From contig NZ_JAHDIG010000002.1 in assembly GCF_020630935.1 (NCBI RefSeq), positions 13,395 through 77,394 of the forward strand: DNA of 64,000 nt, in the 5' to 3' direction. Origin of the DNA: Bernardetia sp. Its GTDB lineage: Bacteria; Bacteroidota; Bacteroidia; Cytophagales; Bernardetiaceae. Within the stretch, counting starts at the first letter, position 1; each line of letters begins with the position of its first letter. Below, piece after piece: positions 46,644-54,836 of this stretch. The notes below the pieces were generated by a model that did no database searches, was not told the DNA's origin, and saw only the letters and a list, made by a program, of their open reading frames with translations. A program made the translations under genes and the position numbers.

Positions 46644-47798
46644 TCAAGCGTGCTTCTTCACATCATCAATAGTAATTGATTTTCCACTCATAATAATAAG
46701 GCGTTCCACAACGTTTCGAAGTTCACGAATATTACCTGTCCAGTCGTGTTGTTGAAGCTCTTTAATAGCTGCTGCATCAATTTTCTTTTTAGGTTCGCCA
46801 TACTCGCCAGCAATTTGTTCTAAAAAGTGTTCTACCAAAAGAGGAATGTCTTCTCTGCGTTCATTTAGAGGTGGAACTTTTATCAAAATTACACCCAAAC
46901 GATGGTATAAATCTTCTCTAAAGTTGCCTTTCTTGATTTCTTCTTTGAGGTCTTTATTTGTTGCAGCTACCACACGCACATTAACTTTAATTTCCTTATC
47001 GCCACCCACACGAGTAATTTTGTGTTCTTGTAGCGCACGCAAAACTTTTGCTTGTGCCGAAAGGCTCATATCTCCAATTTCATCAAGAAATAACGTTCCT
47101 TTGTCTGCTAGTTCAAACTTTCCGATACGCTGTTTGATAGCTGATGTAAATGAGCCTTTTTCGTGTCCGAAAAGTTCACTTTCTATCAGTTCGGCTGGAA
47201 TGGCAGCACAGTTTACCTCTACTAAAAGATGAGCAGAGCGTTCACTTTTTTCGTGTAACCACTTAGCTACCAATTCTTTACCAGAGCCATTAGGACCTGT
47301 TACCATTACACGAGCATCCGTAGGCGCAACTTTTTCAATCGTTTCTTTTACATCTTGAATGGCTTGTGATTCTCCAATGATGTCGATGGTTTTGGGTACT
47401 TTTTTCTTGAGCGTTTTGGTCTCCGTAACGAGTTTGGTTTTTTCCATCGCATTACGAATCGTTACCAAAAGACGGTTCAAATCTGGTGGTTTTTCGATAA
47501 AATCAAACGCTCCTTTTTTGGTGCATTCTACGGCAGTTTCGATGTTTCCATGTGCCGAAATCATAATAAAGGCACTTTCCCTGCCTAGTTCTACGGCTTT
47601 TTGTAATACTTCTATGCCGTCCATTTTAGGCATTTTAATATCACAAAGCACCACATCGTAGTTATTGATAAGCAACATATCAAGACCTTGCTGACCGTCT
47701 TTGGCTTCGTCTATTTCGTACTTTTCGTACTCCAAAATATCTCGCAGCGTATGACGAATGGCAGCTTCATCGTCTATGATAAGAATTTTTTTGGGCAT
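46644..47798 (-). CDS. NtrC-like response regulator without DNA-binding domain
   Basis: Starting at ATG 47798 (MPKKILIIDDE) the protein has 384 residues; the longer ORF start at 47852 lies in a repeat and is unlikely. A receiver domain (phosphoacceptor D53 in LCDIKMPKMDG, K103 in IEKPPD) is followed by an AAA+ sigma-54-interaction domain with Walker A GPNGSGKE (168-175) and Walker B LFLDEIGDMS. The sigma-54 contact loop reads GSFTSA (215-220) instead of GAFTGA, and the protein ends after the AAA+ helical subdomain with no Fis-type HTH. From memory, similar GSFTSA-bearing, HTH-less regulators are widely conserved in Bacteroidota. It probably does not act as a classical enhancer-binding activator. 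Confidence 0.9.
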   Translation of the reverse strand: MPKKILIIDDEAAIRHTLRDILEYEKYEIDEAKDGQQGLDMLLINNYDVVLCDIKMPKMDGIEVLQKAVELGRESAFIMISAHGNIETAVECTKKGAFDFIEKPPDLNRLLVTIRNAMEKTKLVTETKTLKKKVPKTIDIIGESQAIQDVKETIEKVAPTDARVMVTGPNGSGKELVAKWLHEKSERSAHLLVEVNCAAIPAELIESELFGHEKGSFTSAIKQRIGKFELADKGTLFLDEIGDMSLSAQAKVLRALQEHKITRVGGDKEIKVNVRVVAATNKDLKEEIKKGNFREDLYHRLGVILIKVPPLNERREDIPLLVEHFLEQIAGEYGEPKKKIDAAAIKELQQHDWTGNIRELRNVVERLIIMSGKSITIDDVKKHA

Positions 47799-47811
47799 AA
47801 GTTGATAATTA

Positions 47812-47972
47812 GTTGTTGGTGGAGACACCAAAAACGACGATTCCAACAACAACGAGGTTAAAAAATGTTTTATGTTCTACAATCTACAATAAGAAAAGTT
47901 TTTTTACAAGAAAAAGGTAAAATATTATGTGTCGTGTTTGGTCGTCGGTGGGGACACTGACAACGGCAGAGG
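47812..47972. repeat. Two related short inverted-repeat units upstream of the regulator gene
   Basis: GTTGTTGGTGGAGACACC (from 47812) and GTCGTCGGTGGGGACACT (from 47941) are similar over about 27 bp, each followed by an AACGAC/CAACGG-like segment and a GAGG. The first unit also forms GTTGTTGG...CCAACAAC. They lie upstream of the regulator start at 47798 and immediately after the STAND gene stop at 47975. Function unknown; one may act as terminator for the STAND gene. Confidence 0.5.
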
Positions 47973-47974
47973 TT

Positions 47975-50401
47975 TTATTTGTCTTCTAGCTCTTTGAGCC
48001 TGTATTCTATCCAGTTTAGATTATTTCTAAATTTAACATATTGAGGAAAATCTTTAACTAAATTTTTATGAAATTTCTGAGCATATGAATAGTAATATCT
48101 AGCCTTAGAATAATTTTTAGCTGCCTCTTGCACTTCTCCCAAAGCAAAATAGGAGTCTGCAAGTCCACTTCTGAAGTTTACATTATTTCCATAATTCTCA
48201 TTAAGATCTACCATCAAATTGTTATACTTTACAAGCAATTCATGACCTTTTTTAATGCTACCTAATGAAATTTGCACTTTTCCCAATACAGCACATGAAA
48301 TCGCTAAACCATTTTTAAAATCAACGTTATCAGGGTTACTTGCACTAAGTTCGATACCTAACTTATGTCTTTCCTTAAGTAAGAACAAGGCTTTTTCGTA
48401 ATATTTCAAATTATAGTATAAAGTACCTAACTTTTCGCACGAAACTGCAAATGCATGTTTTATATTTATGTCATCTTGATAAGATGTGTATAATTTATTC
48501 ATTAGGTAATTGAATTTTTCAAAAAACTCCAATGCTTTGTCTAATTGCGTTAAATGTTGATAGATTTCTCCTACTTTTTGGTATGCAATAGCCAAACTAT
48601 AAATTAAATGTTCACTATTACTATACTTTTCCAAAGTCTCTTCATACATTGTAACTGTTTCCATAGAAAATTGAAGAGCTGTTGTTGTTTCTCCTAACGA
48701 CATGTACGTTTGACCCAAGTTTTGCTTAGAAAGAGCTAGACCATTCAAAAACTCTAATTTTTCTTGACTATTTTTTAATGCTACTTGGTATGCTTTATGA
48801 GACTTTTTATAGAAAAACAATTCTTTATTTAAATTACCCATTTTTTTATAAAAGCTTCCTATTCGTTCCATTAATAAAGCTATTTCAGTTCCCTTATGAG
48901 ACGAAAAATTAATGCCAAGTTTGAGAAATACTTCTTCACAATAGCTTACTATATTTTCTGTAATAGCAATATAAATAGAGGTATATTTATAATTTTCATA
49001 GTTATAACTAGGATTATCTCTCCAATTTAATTTATCTATTAAATTAATTATGGCTTGATAACAGTCAGCATAAAGCTCTGTCTCATTCTTATACCTAACA
49101 ATTTCAGCCAAGAGAGCGTGAATTTCAAAAGCTTTTCCGTTTTGGTTTATAAGCCCTTTCTCATTGAGTTCAGTAGATAATTCCTGCCAGTAATCTTCTG
49201 TATTGCCTAATAGTGTTTTCCAAGTTTGTTTTGTAACAGATAAGTTGGGCAAAATGCTGTATAGATTGAGCAGTTTTGTTTCTTCTTCGGTAAGATTTTC
49301 TAAAGGAAATATTTCAAGCAAATACTCAAAAATATCTTTTATTCGCTGTTCTCCACTATGTTCGGTCGTGAGTTTTGTATGATTATCGATATTTAATCCT
49401 TTTTCGGCTAGTTTTTGATTGGTTTCTTCAAATGTCCAGTTTTTTCGTTTGATATTTTTGGCTACTAATTCTATCGCTAAAGGGTGATATGCCAAACGAT
49501 TTACGATATTTCGTACTTGTTCTTGTATCGTTTCATCAAAACTGTCTATACTTTTTCCATAATAAACACAAAAAATAGCGACAGCATCTTTCGGAGTAGC
49601 TTGTAGAAGCTCAAAAGATTCCATAAAATCAATATGCTGGCGAGAAGTAGTCAATATTTCCCACCCTGCCGAGGTCAGATTTTTAAGCAAATGAGCGTTT
49701 GGAGAAGCATCATCAATGAGTAGCAGCTTTTTTCCTTCTAAGTTGGAAAGCTCGCTTTTTATCATTTCAAATATCTTTTCTTGTCTGTTAGGAGTTTGAG
49801 GAGGAACAGCATTTACCTTTTCAGAAATGCCTAGATTTTCTAAAAGTGTATAGTTATTTAGCGTGTCGTGTATGTTAGATTGTCCCTTTAGAAATAAACA
49901 GTAATCGTATTTTTTGTAATGTTCTAAGAAAAAAGCCTTTGAAAGTGCTGATTTTCCAATTCCACCAATTCCGTTTATACTGACAATAGAAACGCTTTTA
50001 TGTACTGATATTTTTTCTCTAATTTCTGTAAGTTCTTTTTCTCGTCCTTCAAACTTTTCGTTGTTGGGAAGTTCGGTTAGAATGCGATTGATTTTTTTCT
50101 CTTCAATCTGATTGATGATAATGTTGATATTTATTCCTGCATTTTCAAATCTTTGCCATTCAAATTCATTAAAGTTGAGAGGAAGAGAAGCTAAAAGTTT
50201 TTCTAGCTCTTCACGACTTATTTCATTTTGTTCTTCTACTGGAAGTTCTCTCAAAAAATTGATTTTAGTTTCTAAATCTTCAATTCTCTTTTCTAATTCA
50301 TACTTGTATGAAATATGAGATGAAATAACGTGTTCTTTTCGATAAACAGCAAGCCTATCAAGAAGCTCATCAATCAGTCGGTGAATGGAATTTGGTTTCA
50401 T
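47975..50401 (-). CDS. STAND ATPase (NB-ARC/NACHT-like) with C-terminal TPR repeats
   Basis: The 808-residue protein has a helical N-terminal domain (about 1-110), then the prelude FEGREKELTEI and a P-loop GIGGIGKSA at 144-152, the hallmark of STAND NTPases. A Walker B-like KKLLLIDDA (about 225) and a sensor-like ILTTSRQ follow; a winged-helix-like region (about 355-450) leads to TPR-like repeats (about 500-800). Such proteins bind a ligand through the repeats, oligomerise and drive an N-terminal effector. In bacteria many act in antiphage defence or signalling. The N-terminal domain here is not one I recognise as a nuclease, TIR or protease. It appears to be a solitary gene, so a defence role is only possible. 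Confidence 0.87.
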   Translation of the reverse strand: MKPNSIHRLIDELLDRLAVYRKEHVISSHISYKYELEKRIEDLETKINFLRELPVEEQNEISREELEKLLASLPLNFNEFEWQRFENAGININIIINQIEEKKINRILTELPNNEKFEGREKELTEIREKISVHKSVSIVSINGIGGIGKSALSKAFFLEHYKKYDYCLFLKGQSNIHDTLNNYTLLENLGISEKVNAVPPQTPNRQEKIFEMIKSELSNLEGKKLLLIDDASPNAHLLKNLTSAGWEILTTSRQHIDFMESFELLQATPKDAVAIFCVYYGKSIDSFDETIQEQVRNIVNRLAYHPLAIELVAKNIKRKNWTFEETNQKLAEKGLNIDNHTKLTTEHSGEQRIKDIFEYLLEIFPLENLTEEETKLLNLYSILPNLSVTKQTWKTLLGNTEDYWQELSTELNEKGLINQNGKAFEIHALLAEIVRYKNETELYADCYQAIINLIDKLNWRDNPSYNYENYKYTSIYIAITENIVSYCEEVFLKLGINFSSHKGTEIALLMERIGSFYKKMGNLNKELFFYKKSHKAYQVALKNSQEKLEFLNGLALSKQNLGQTYMSLGETTTALQFSMETVTMYEETLEKYSNSEHLIYSLAIAYQKVGEIYQHLTQLDKALEFFEKFNYLMNKLYTSYQDDINIKHAFAVSCEKLGTLYYNLKYYEKALFLLKERHKLGIELSASNPDNVDFKNGLAISCAVLGKVQISLGSIKKGHELLVKYNNLMVDLNENYGNNVNFRSGLADSYFALGEVQEAAKNYSKARYYYSYAQKFHKNLVKDFPQYVKFRNNLNWIEYRLKELEDK

Positions 50402-50436
50402 AGTAAAGAAAGTAGTTTTTAGAGTTTGGATATAAC

Positions 50437-50511
50437 CCTAAACGAGGCGTGAAGCCGTTGTTTAGGGTTATTAAATCCTCGTTTACGGCTATAAGCCTAA
50501 ACGACGGTTTA
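50437..50511. repeat. GC-richer hairpin repeat block
   Basis: The block contains two consecutive inverted units: CCTAAACGAGGCGTGAAGCC...GTTTAGGG and CCTCGTTTACGGCTATAAGC...AACGACGG. The interior of the element at 62913-63040 carries closely related sequence (AAACGAGGTTTAAAACCGTC and CCTCGTTGACGGCTGTA). G+C is clearly higher than the surroundings. It is a dispersed, structured, non-coding repeat between divergent genes. Confidence 0.7.
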
Positions 50512-50662
50512 CATATATTCAGAACTCTATTTGTTTTGATTATTCTAATCATCAAAAACAATATACATAGAAAAATAAAAAAAGAGCCTATATTTTCACT
50601 CACTCACAACATTTCAAAACATTCTCCTTCATCAAATTATTTCAAATCTGAATCTTTATTTG

Positions 50663-50670
50663 TATTTTTG
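50663..50670 (+). promoter_or_regulatory. Candidate -7 box for lepA
   Basis: TATTTTTG matches TAnnTTTG; no clear TTTG lies about 19 bp upstream. The distance to the lepA start at 50772 is about 100 bp. Confidence 0.3.
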
Positions 50671-50771
50671 TTAATTAATTTCAGAGCGAAAAGCAGGGCA
50701 GCAAACCATCACATTTAGAAAAGCATAAAACAAATTACCCATTCTAAAAAATGGGCTACATAGAACGATAT

Positions 50772-52568
50772 ATGAAAAATATTAGAAACTTTTGCATCAT
50801 TGCACACATAGACCACGGAAAAAGTACGCTTGCCGACCGTCTTCTCCAAACCACCAATACCATTACTGAACGTCAAATGCAGGCGCAAGTTTTGGACGAT
50901 ATGGATTTGGAACGTGAGCGTGGAATTACAATAAAAAGCCACGCTATCCAAATGAATTATATTGACCCAAAGACAAAGGAAGAGTATATCCTCAACTTGA
51001 TTGACACTCCTGGTCACGTAGATTTTTCGTACGAAGTTTCTCGTTCTATTGCTGCCTGTGAGGGTGCATTGCTTATCGTAGATGCAGCGCAAGGTATTGA
51101 AGCACAGACGATTTCAAATCTTTACTTAGCATTAGGAAATGACTTGACTATCATTCCAGTAATGAACAAGATTGATTTGCCAAGTGCACAGCCAGAAGTG
51201 GTGGCAGATGAGATTATGAATTTGATTGACTGTGAGCGTGAAGATATTATTTCAGCGTCAGCAAAAGAAGGAATAGGAATAGATGAAATTTTAGATGCGA
51301 TTGTAAAACGTATTTCTCCTCCTGTGGGAAATCCAGATGAAGAACTCCAAGCTCTTATCTTTGATTCTGAATTTAATACATACAGAGGAATTGAGGTTAT
51401 TTTTAGAGTGATGAATGGTAAGATAAAGAAAGGCGATAAAGTAAAATTTATGGCGACTGGCAGAGAATATGAAGCCGATGAAATTGGTGTTTTGAAGCTA
51501 GAACAAGAGCCTAGAAAGGAAATTTCGGCTGGAAATGTAGGGTATCTTATCTCTGGAATCAAGCAAGCTAAGGAGGTAAAAGTCGGAGATACGATTACAC
51601 ATGTGGAGAAGCCTTGTAAGAAAATGATTGAAGGTTTTGAGAATGTTAAGCCAATGGTTTTTGCAGGAATTTATCCTGTGGATACAACAGAGTTTGAAGA
51701 GCTTCGCACTTCTATGGAAAAACTTCAACTCAACGACTCTGCCCTAATTTGGGAGCCTGAAACATCGGCAGCCTTGGGCTTTGGTTTCCGTTGTGGATTC
51801 TTAGGAATGCTTCACATGGAAATCATACAAGAGCGTTTGGAAAGAGAGTTTGACATGACAGTTATTATGACTGTTCCTTCTGTGAAATTCCAAGTTACTA
51901 CGAAGCGTAAAGAAACTTATTTTGTAAGTGCGCCATCTGAAATGCCAGAACCAGGAGTATTGGACTTTGTAGAAGAGCCATTTATTAGAGCTTCCATTAT
52001 TACAAAAGCTGATTACATTGGTGCTGTAATTAAACTCTGTATGGAAAAACGTGGAATTTTGATGAATCAGTCTTACCTCACAACAGACCGTGTAGAGATG
52101 ATTTTTGAAATGCCACTTGCAGAGATTGTATTTGATTTTTATGATAGGCTAAAAACAGTTTCTCGTGGATATGCTTCATTTGATTACGAACTAATTGAAC
52201 TTCGTAAATCTGACATGGTAAAGCTAGATGTGATGCTCAATGGAGAACCTGTCGATGCACTTTCTGCCATCGTACACAGAGATAAAGCGTATGAGTGGGG
52301 TAAGCGTCTTTGTGAAAACTTAAAATCACTTCTTCCTCGTCAGCAGTTCGAAATTGCTATTCAAGCAGCTATTGGAGCAAAAGTAATTGCAAGAGAAACC
52401 ATTTCAGCACTTCGTAAGAACGTAATTGCAAAATGTTATGGTGGTGATATTTCTCGTAAGCGTAAACTACTAGAAAAGCAGAAAAAAGGTAAGAAACGTA
52501 TGCGTCAAATTGGTTCAGTAGAAGTTCCACAGGAGGCATTTATGGCAGTTTTGAAAATCAATAACTAA
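50772..52568 (+). CDS. lepA: Elongation factor 4 (LepA), ribosome back-translocating GTPase
   Basis: The 598-residue protein starts at ATG 50772 ([19 protein letters not shown]), the family N-terminus; an in-frame ATG 21 bp upstream is unneeded. G motifs are AHIDHGKST (G1), RGITIKSHA (G2), DTPGHVDF (G3) and NKIDLP (G4). The C-terminal LepA-specific domain carries [20 protein letters not shown] and ends EAFMAVLKI. Length is exactly typical. LepA acts on ribosomes, probably in biogenesis and under ionic stress. A strong terminator follows the stop, so it is transcribed as a single gene. Confidence 0.97.
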   Translation: MKNIRNFCIIAHIDHGKSTLADRLLQTTNTITERQMQAQVLDDMDLERERGITIKSHAIQMNYIDPKTKEEYILNLIDTPGHVDFSYEVSRSIAACEGALLIVDAAQGIEAQTISNLYLALGNDLTIIPVMNKIDLPSAQPEVVADEIMNLIDCEREDIISASAKEGIGIDEILDAIVKRISPPVGNPDEELQALIFDSEFNTYRGIEVIFRVMNGKIKKGDKVKFMATGREYEADEIGVLKLEQEPRKEISAGNVGYLISGIKQAKEVKVGDTITHVEKPCKKMIEGFENVKPMVFAGIYPVDTTEFEELRTSMEKLQLNDSALIWEPETSAALGFGFRCGFLGMLHMEIIQERLEREFDMTVIMTVPSVKFQVTTKRKETYFVSAPSEMPEPGVLDFVEEPFIRASIITKADYIGAVIKLCMEKRGILMNQSYLTTDRVEMIFEMPLAEIVFDFYDRLKTVSRGYASFDYELIELRKSDMVKLDVMLNGEPVDALSAIVHRDKAYEWGKRLCENLKSLLPRQQFEIAIQAAIGAKVIARETISALRKNVIAKCYGGDISRKRKLLEKQKKGKKRMRQIGSVEVPQEAFMAVLKINN

Positions 52569-52583
52569 AATATTTTGCCTATC

Positions 52584-52640
52584 AGACCTTGTTTAAAATG
52601 ATTTTTCAAATCAGATATTTTAAACAAGGTCTTATTTTTT
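52584..52640 (+). terminator. Strong intrinsic terminator after lepA
   Basis: AGACCTTGTTTAAAAT pairs with ATTTTAAACAAGGTCT through an AT-rich loop, followed by TATTTTTTTATTA. The stem is long and is placed 16 bp after the lepA stop codon. Confidence 0.85.
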
Positions 52641-52664
52641 TATTACTTCTCAAACTACAATGTT

Positions 52665-53225
52665 ATGAACGATAACCTTTCTGATATGATGTGTTTAGAT
52701 GTCTATTTATCACTACTAAAATCTAGTAAAAACACTATCAATGCAAGTATTTTTGAGCAAAGTAAATTATCAGTTTTTCCTCTTTTAAGTAGAGATGTTT
52801 TTAGTCTGATGCATCAAGAAGCCATTTTGAGTCAAAATGTAGATATAGATAAAGTAAAATCGTTTGCTAAGAAATTCAAATGGAAAAATAATTTCGAAGA
52901 AATATTTTCTGCCAACGATTTTGAAGCTATTATAATTACGGATGTGCTAGAAAAAATCATGTGGGTAAATAATGGCTTTACAAAAATGACAGGCTATTCA
53001 AGAAAGTTTGCGACAGGCAAACACCCTAATTTTTTGCAGGGCAACAGAACATCTAACAAAACAAAAGCAAACATACAGAACAGGCTTAGAGAAGGACAAC
53101 CTTTTGAAACTTCAATCATCAATTACAAAAAAGATAAAACTCCTTATAAGTGTAAGATTAAAATATTTCCTCTATACACAGACAGTATAACTCACTTTAT
53201 GGCATTAGAACAACAAATAAAGTGA
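52665..53225 (+). CDS. Small PAS protein, LOV-like but lacking the photoactive cysteine
   Basis: The 186-residue soluble protein carries one PAS domain (about 85-186) after a helical N-terminal part. The domain follows the LOV pattern: TDVLEKIMWVNNGFTKMTGY, then GKHPNFLQGNRTS at 118-130 where true LOV domains have GxNCRFLQGxxT, and INYKKDKTPYKCKIKIFPLY, which parallels the flavin-binding NYRKDGTPFWN segment. The position of the photoactive Cys is Pro121, so a light-driven flavin adduct cannot form. The second flavin-contact Asn is replaced by Cys163. It may bind another cofactor or act as a protein-interaction PAS. No output domain is attached. It lies between two terminators and looks monocistronic. 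Confidence 0.82.
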   Translation: MNDNLSDMMCLDVYLSLLKSSKNTINASIFEQSKLSVFPLLSRDVFSLMHQEAILSQNVDIDKVKSFAKKFKWKNNFEEIFSANDFEAIIITDVLEKIMWVNNGFTKMTGYSRKFATGKHPNFLQGNRTSNKTKANIQNRLREGQPFETSIINYKKDKTPYKCKIKIFPLYTDSITHFMALEQQIK

Positions 53226-53241
53226 AAAGTCAAATAGAACA

Positions 53242-53282
53242 AACAACCTCATTTTTAAACTAAAAGTGAGGTTGTTTTTTTG
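53242..53282 (+). terminator. Intrinsic terminator after the PAS gene
   Basis: AACAACCTCA pairs perfectly with TGAGGTTGTT, followed by a run of seven T residues. It lies 16 bp beyond the PAS gene stop codon. Confidence 0.85.
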
Positions 53283-53499
53283 TTGGGCACGAATCAGCCA
53301 ACAAATAATGCGTATATGATAAGTTGTAGTAGTTTATTAAAAAATATTTCTGCTTGTTATTCTATGGTTTATCACTTTTCATTTAGACAATCATTTTTTT
53401 TATCTTTGGTATAGATATAACCCCAAATGCTGTTTTGGCAAAATAAAAATATACCCTTTCTGTAATCAGCTACCCTAAAGTTAGGATAAATCAAAAATT

Positions 53500-54738
53500 A
53501 TGAAAACATTTACCCTTAGTTATATATTTTTTCTAGCTATCTTTTTCTATCCTTTTACGCTACCAGCACAAACCAATGAAGCAAGTGGAACGCAAGATGA
53601 AGTAGAAGAAGAGAAAGCTCCTCCTTATGATAGAAAATGGATTGTAGATATTATAGGAAATTTTTTTGAAAATCAGCGCACAGCTCCTTTAATAATCATT
53701 GATTCGGTAGAAAATGTATATTTGGCAGGAACATTCTCAGAAGAAATAAACATAAATCAGCAAACAAACTTACAGAGCAAAGGAGGTACAGATGTTTTCC
53801 TTCTAAAGTTTGATACAAATGGAAAGCTACTTTGGAAAAAACAGGCTGGAGGCATTGGAGATGATTATGTAGGAGCAATACGAAGTTCAGCAGAAGGAGG
53901 TGTTATTTTGTCTGGACATTTTGAAGACTCTACTTATTTTGATAGAATAAAAGTAGATAAAAAAGCAGGAGGATATGTGGCTAATTATGATAAAAATGGG
54001 ACAGTTTTATGGGTCAAGACAGAAGACAAAACAGAGTATTCTCTTCCTCAAACAGACAGGCAGCATAATCTGTATTTATCTGAGGCTTACAAGGATAAAG
54101 TTAAAATAGATACTACAATCATCAACAACCCTACTCGCTACTATAATAGTTATTTATCCAAATATAATAGTAGCGACCAATTAGAGTGGTTTACAATTAT
54201 CAATAAGATGAACAAAAATGGAAGGGGGGAAGTAAAAACCTCCGACATGGCAATAGATGATGAGGGAAATATTTTTTTAGGAGGTACATTCAAATATGCT
54301 CCTGTGTTTGATAATATAGAGGTTCGCAGTGGTAAGAAAGATGATATTTTTTTAGCAAAATATAATAATCAAGGACAATTAGGATGGGTCTTGCAACTTA
54401 CCAATAGCGATGATGAGTATGAAGTGGACAGAGTATTTTTGCATGATGGAAATATTTATCTTCGTGCAACAGCTTATATGATAGAAGGAACAGATACTAC
54501 AGAAACACATCATCAGTTTGAGTATAATGAGCAAGCTACTTCAGTAGAGTATTATTCTTTTTACGGTTGGGAAACAGGTGAAGATATTACAGGAGATTCC
54601 TTAAACTACCAATACAGCAATTTTACACAAAATACAGTAAAGAACACTGTTTACAAATTTGGGATTGTAGGAAATAAGTTGATGTTAATGAAGTTTCGTA
54701 GAAAACCTTTAACTAATGCTAGAAAAGAAGATGAATAA
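53500..54738 (+). CDS. Secreted SBBP-like beta-propeller repeat protein
   Basis: The 412-residue product starts with a signal peptide (FFLAIFFYPFTLPAQ) and an acidic linker. The body has repeated units of the type VYLAGTFSEEI, VFLLKFDTNGKLLWKKQAGG, GGVILSGHFEDS, IFLGGTFKYAP and IFLAKYNNQGQLGWVLQL, the pattern of SBBP/beta-propeller repeats of secreted Bacteroidota proteins. No PorSS C-terminal sorting domain is obvious, as the C-terminus ends RRKPLTNARKEDE. The role is unknown; such proteins are commonly surface or periplasmic. It converges with the TPR gene at 54837 over a shared terminator. Confidence 0.82.
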   Translation: MKTFTLSYIFFLAIFFYPFTLPAQTNEASGTQDEVEEEKAPPYDRKWIVDIIGNFFENQRTAPLIIIDSVENVYLAGTFSEEININQQTNLQSKGGTDVFLLKFDTNGKLLWKKQAGGIGDDYVGAIRSSAEGGVILSGHFEDSTYFDRIKVDKKAGGYVANYDKNGTVLWVKTEDKTEYSLPQTDRQHNLYLSEAYKDKVKIDTTIINNPTRYYNSYLSKYNSSDQLEWFTIINKMNKNGRGEVKTSDMAIDDEGNIFLGGTFKYAPVFDNIEVRSGKKDDIFLAKYNNQGQLGWVLQLTNSDDEYEVDRVFLHDGNIYLRATAYMIEGTDTTETHHQFEYNEQATSVEYYSFYGWETGEDITGDSLNYQYSNFTQNTVKNTVYKFGIVGNKLMLMKFRRKPLTNARKEDE

Positions 54739-54775
54739 TCGCTGTACCAAGCTAATTTGTGAAAAGATATACACA

Positions 54776-54813
54776 AAAAAGCCATTCAATTTTTTATATA
54801 ATTGAATGGCTTT
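54776..54813. terminator. Bidirectional terminator between convergent genes
   Basis: AAAAGCCATTCAATT pairs with AATTGAATGGCTTT over about 14 bp with an AT loop, flanked by A and T runs on both sides. It lies between the 3' ends of the SBBP-like gene and the TPR gene. Confidence 0.85.
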
Positions 54814-54836
54814 CTTTATAAAATAGAAAACAATAA

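Larger units (their letters stand above)
50402..50771. other. Intergenic region between the divergent STAND gene and lepA
   Basis: This 370-bp stretch contains a repeat block (50437-50511) and AT-rich sequence up to lepA. A -7-like TATTTTTG lies at 50663-50670, about 100 bp before the lepA start. No ORF of interest is seen; short frames here have no family resemblance. Confidence 0.5.

Noticed and set aside
47799-47852. Longer start of the NtrC-like regulator
   Set aside because: The extra 18 residues fall in a structured repeat, while the ATG at 47798 begins the standard receiver N-terminus.
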